Of a stretch of DNA of 64,000 bases, positions 62,638-64,000 are shown piece by piece. The notes below the pieces were generated by a model. That model was not told the DNA's origin and made no database searches. It worked only from the letters and a program-made list of their open reading frames with translations. The translations under genes were made by a program, and so were the position numbers. Each line of letters begins with the position of its first letter. The stretch's first letter is position 1. Source of the stretch: an uncultured Prevotellaceae bacterium (GTDB taxonomy: Bacteria; Bacteroidota; Bacteroidia; Bacteroidales; Bacteroidaceae); the NCBI GenBank assembly GCA_900315105.1, contig OMXX01000027.1:22085-86084 (forward strand), given 5' to 3'.

Positions 62638-63701
62638 AAATCATTCACTATATCCCAAGGACTGACGCAACCAATGCCTCTGCAACGGAATATGTCAGTT
62701 GTCTCGTGCGCTCTACAGCGAACGTGGCGGAGTCGTATGTCATAACGCAGAAAGAGCTCGGTACAAGCGCCATTATGGTGAGAACCCGTTTCCTGCACAA
62801 GCTGAAGGAAATACAACCCGACATCGTCCATATTCATGCCGCTTGGGACTCTAACGCTGCTGTCGTTGAACACACGGCACGCTCACACGGATTCTACACC
62901 ATCGTATCTGTGCATGGAGGACTTGCCCCAGAGGTCATGGAACTTGAATTTTTCAAGCACAAGCTTCCACGCATCATTGGCTATGAGTTCCAGATGGTGA
63001 GAAAATGCAGTGTCATCGTTGCTATTAGCGAGAAGGATGAACAGCAAATCAAGCAGCTCAGATGGAAGAAAAGAATTGTAACCATCCCCCACCCTTCACT
63101 TCATCTCACCAATGATGATGAAACCTCTGAGATGCTCATGTCCATCTACCGGAAAGTACTGGACACCAACTACATGGAGCGCATCACGAAGGAAGAGCTT
63201 GAATTCATTCACTACTGCGTGAGAACTGCCTTATGGCCTGCCGGCTCTCAGGAGACGAAAGAGGTCACTACCGAAAATCTGTCCTTCCGACGCATCTACA
63301 TCTATGCTTATGATAACCACATCACCCAACTGTTCACCACAGGTGCCCAGATGCTCGGTGTGCAGATTCCTCCATGCCCCGATGTTTCTTCTATGCCAAG
63401 ATTCAAGGTAAAACAGAAACGCAACACAGAAATTAACAACTACCAGAAACTGCAGGAAGCCATTTACAGCGTCATTCCCGGAACAAAGATTGAGATTGCA
63501 CGTACACCCGCTGGTGCTACAATCTATCGCACTCTCTGCGACATCTTTCAGGCTCTACGATTCCACGACTACGACGAGGACAACTTCGCAGAGATAATCA
63601 AGAAGAAAGGCATCACGAAGTTCACTGCTCATATTCTACACCAGATGCAGGAGGCATTCGGTCTTGAGCTTGGGTATATGCCGATATTGCCGAGAAAGTA
63701 A
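62634..63701 (+). CDS. Glycosyltransferase (GT4-like N-domain), TTG start
   Basis: 355 residues. TTG at 62634 overlaps the previous TGA (TTGA) and gives KIIHYIPRTDATNASATEYV, the expected first strand and loop of a GT-B fold; the next Met would remove that. LKEIQPDIVHIHAAWDSNA and YTIVSVHGGL continue the N-domain, and IVAISEKDEQQIKQL is a typical GT4 link. The C-terminal half does not show the usual EPFGL nucleotide-sugar site, so donor binding is unclear. Likely works with the GT2 partner on surface glycan. Confidence 0.8.
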   Translation: MKIIHYIPRTDATNASATEYVSCLVRSTANVAESYVITQKELGTSAIMVRTRFLHKLKEIQPDIVHIHAAWDSNAAVVEHTARSHGFYTIVSVHGGLAPEVMELEFFKHKLPRIIGYEFQMVRKCSVIVAISEKDEQQIKQLRWKKRIVTIPHPSLHLTNDDETSEMLMSIYRKVLDTNYMERITKEELEFIHYCVRTALWPAGSQETKEVTTENLSFRRIYIYAYDNHITQLFTTGAQMLGVQIPPCPDVSSMPRFKVKQKRNTEINNYQKLQEAIYSVIPGTKIEIARTPAGATIYRTLCDIFQALRFHDYDEDNFAEIIKKKGITKFTAHILHQMQEAFGLELGYMPILPRK

Positions 63702-63742
63702 CCATAAGGCAAAGAGGCCTACGATGCCTTTTATGTCACTTA

Positions 63743-63800
63743 CACCTCCGATACAGGGAACGGACTTACAACGGATTTACAACGGTATTATAACGGACTT
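63743..63800 (-). repeat. 11-bp phased array D
   Basis: Four 11-bp units at 63757-63800 (GGAACGGACTT, ACAACGGATTT, ACAACGGTATT, ATAACGGACTT); on the minus strand GTCCGTT type with 3' edge CCGTTCCCTGTATCGGAGG, like arrays A-C. Confidence 0.88.
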
Positions 63801-63845
63801 ACTTCCCTCCCTTTGGGAGGGGCGGGGTAGGCTTTAATTCCGAGT

Positions 63846-63854
63846 GCAAAGTTA
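63846..63854 (-). promoter_or_regulatory. Orphan -7 box TAACTTTGC facing array D
   Basis: No coding sequence follows on the minus strand before the 3' end of the glycosyltransferase gene; a transcript would read array D in the GTCCGTT sense. Confidence 0.4.
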
Positions 63855-64000
63855 CAACATTTCCATTGCGGTTCACGAATGTTTTGCTAATTTTTTTTTG
63901 ATTTTTTTTCCTGATCAAATTGGCGCATTTTGTTGCAGTGTTGACTTCGTCGAGACTGCGGGCGCTCGGCATAGCTGAAGCAAGCTCCGACTCTGCACTC

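Larger units (their letters stand above)
63702..64000. other. Gene-free window end with repeat locus D
   Basis: No gene. Contains the 11-bp array D, a CCCTCCCTTTGGGAGGG hairpin (about 63804-63822), a minus-strand -7 box at 63846-63854 facing the array, and a T-rich stretch before 63920. The last bases carry GAAGCAAGCT-type wording seen in other gaps. Confidence 0.6.

Overview
The window is a 64 kb chromosomal segment from a Bacteroidales bacterium, most likely Prevotella or a close relative (Segatella, Xylanibacter). The evidence is consistent throughout. Promoters match the Bacteroidetes -7 box TAnnTTTG at many gene starts. LpxC and FabZ are fused. A tandem family of BspA-type leucine-rich-repeat proteins ends in Prevotella-style C-terminal sorting tails. 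There is also a tiny AURKAIP1/COX24-domain protein, and the intergenic 'vocabulary' is typical of the group. No rRNA, phage, CRISPR array or complete transposase gene was seen.

Layout. 1-2237: end of a threonine block (phosphoglycerate-mutase-like protein, threonine synthase). 2332-8728: an AddA/AddB-like helicase-nuclease pair. 8851-12786: PrmA, an aromatic/Ser-rich secreted protein and an OMPP1/FadL-type outer-membrane protein. 12787-25277: an accessory, repeat-rich island with two foldback elements flanked by TA, a giant palindrome, 81-bp and 78-bp repeats, a GH51 arabinofuranosidase, an interrupted lipoprotein gene, three paralogous WG-repeat proteins, and one intact plus one fragmentary copy of a BASS transporter gene. 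25354-25533: two tRNA-Pro(TGG) genes. 25716-42175: a long minus-strand housekeeping stretch (Pif1-like helicase, PBP1A, miaA, lpxA, lpxC/fabZ, lpxD, pyrF with a previously untracked 48-aa ORF, prfA, purM, aroE, menaquinone methyltransferase, purC, phoH). 42277-43763: a DUF5715 protein and an HXXEE membrane protein. 43799-50993: six BspA-like genes in three repeats of a two-gene unit. 51685-52684: a GNAT acetyltransferase and a small membrane protein. 52746-54913: RNase G, a 29-aa ribosomal-type protein, HU. 55125-57931: hisH-A-F-I-E. 58022-61316: FtsE-like ATPase, lysC, lysA. 61489-63701: two glycosyltransferases.

How genes work together. Core metabolic blocks cover threonine and lysine (aspartate family), histidine, purine/pyrimidine and lipid A acylation. 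The surface-facing part consists of GH51, the OMPP1-type porin, BspA proteins and WG-repeat proteins.

Most interesting for discovery are repeated non-coding structures in gene-poor gaps. Five arrays with an exact 11-bp period built on GTCCGTT lie at about 14.0, 34.9, 43.1, 51.3 and 63.8 kb; four share a conserved 3' edge. Three of these arrays sit beside a long inverted repeat whose arms are tandem octamers beginning GGT (GGTATCAT, GGTTCTAT, GGTCATTT, a different word at each locus) around an AT-rich centre. The architecture is conserved while the word changes. I do not recognise this as a described element. Everything here is from reading the sequence alone; no database search was run.
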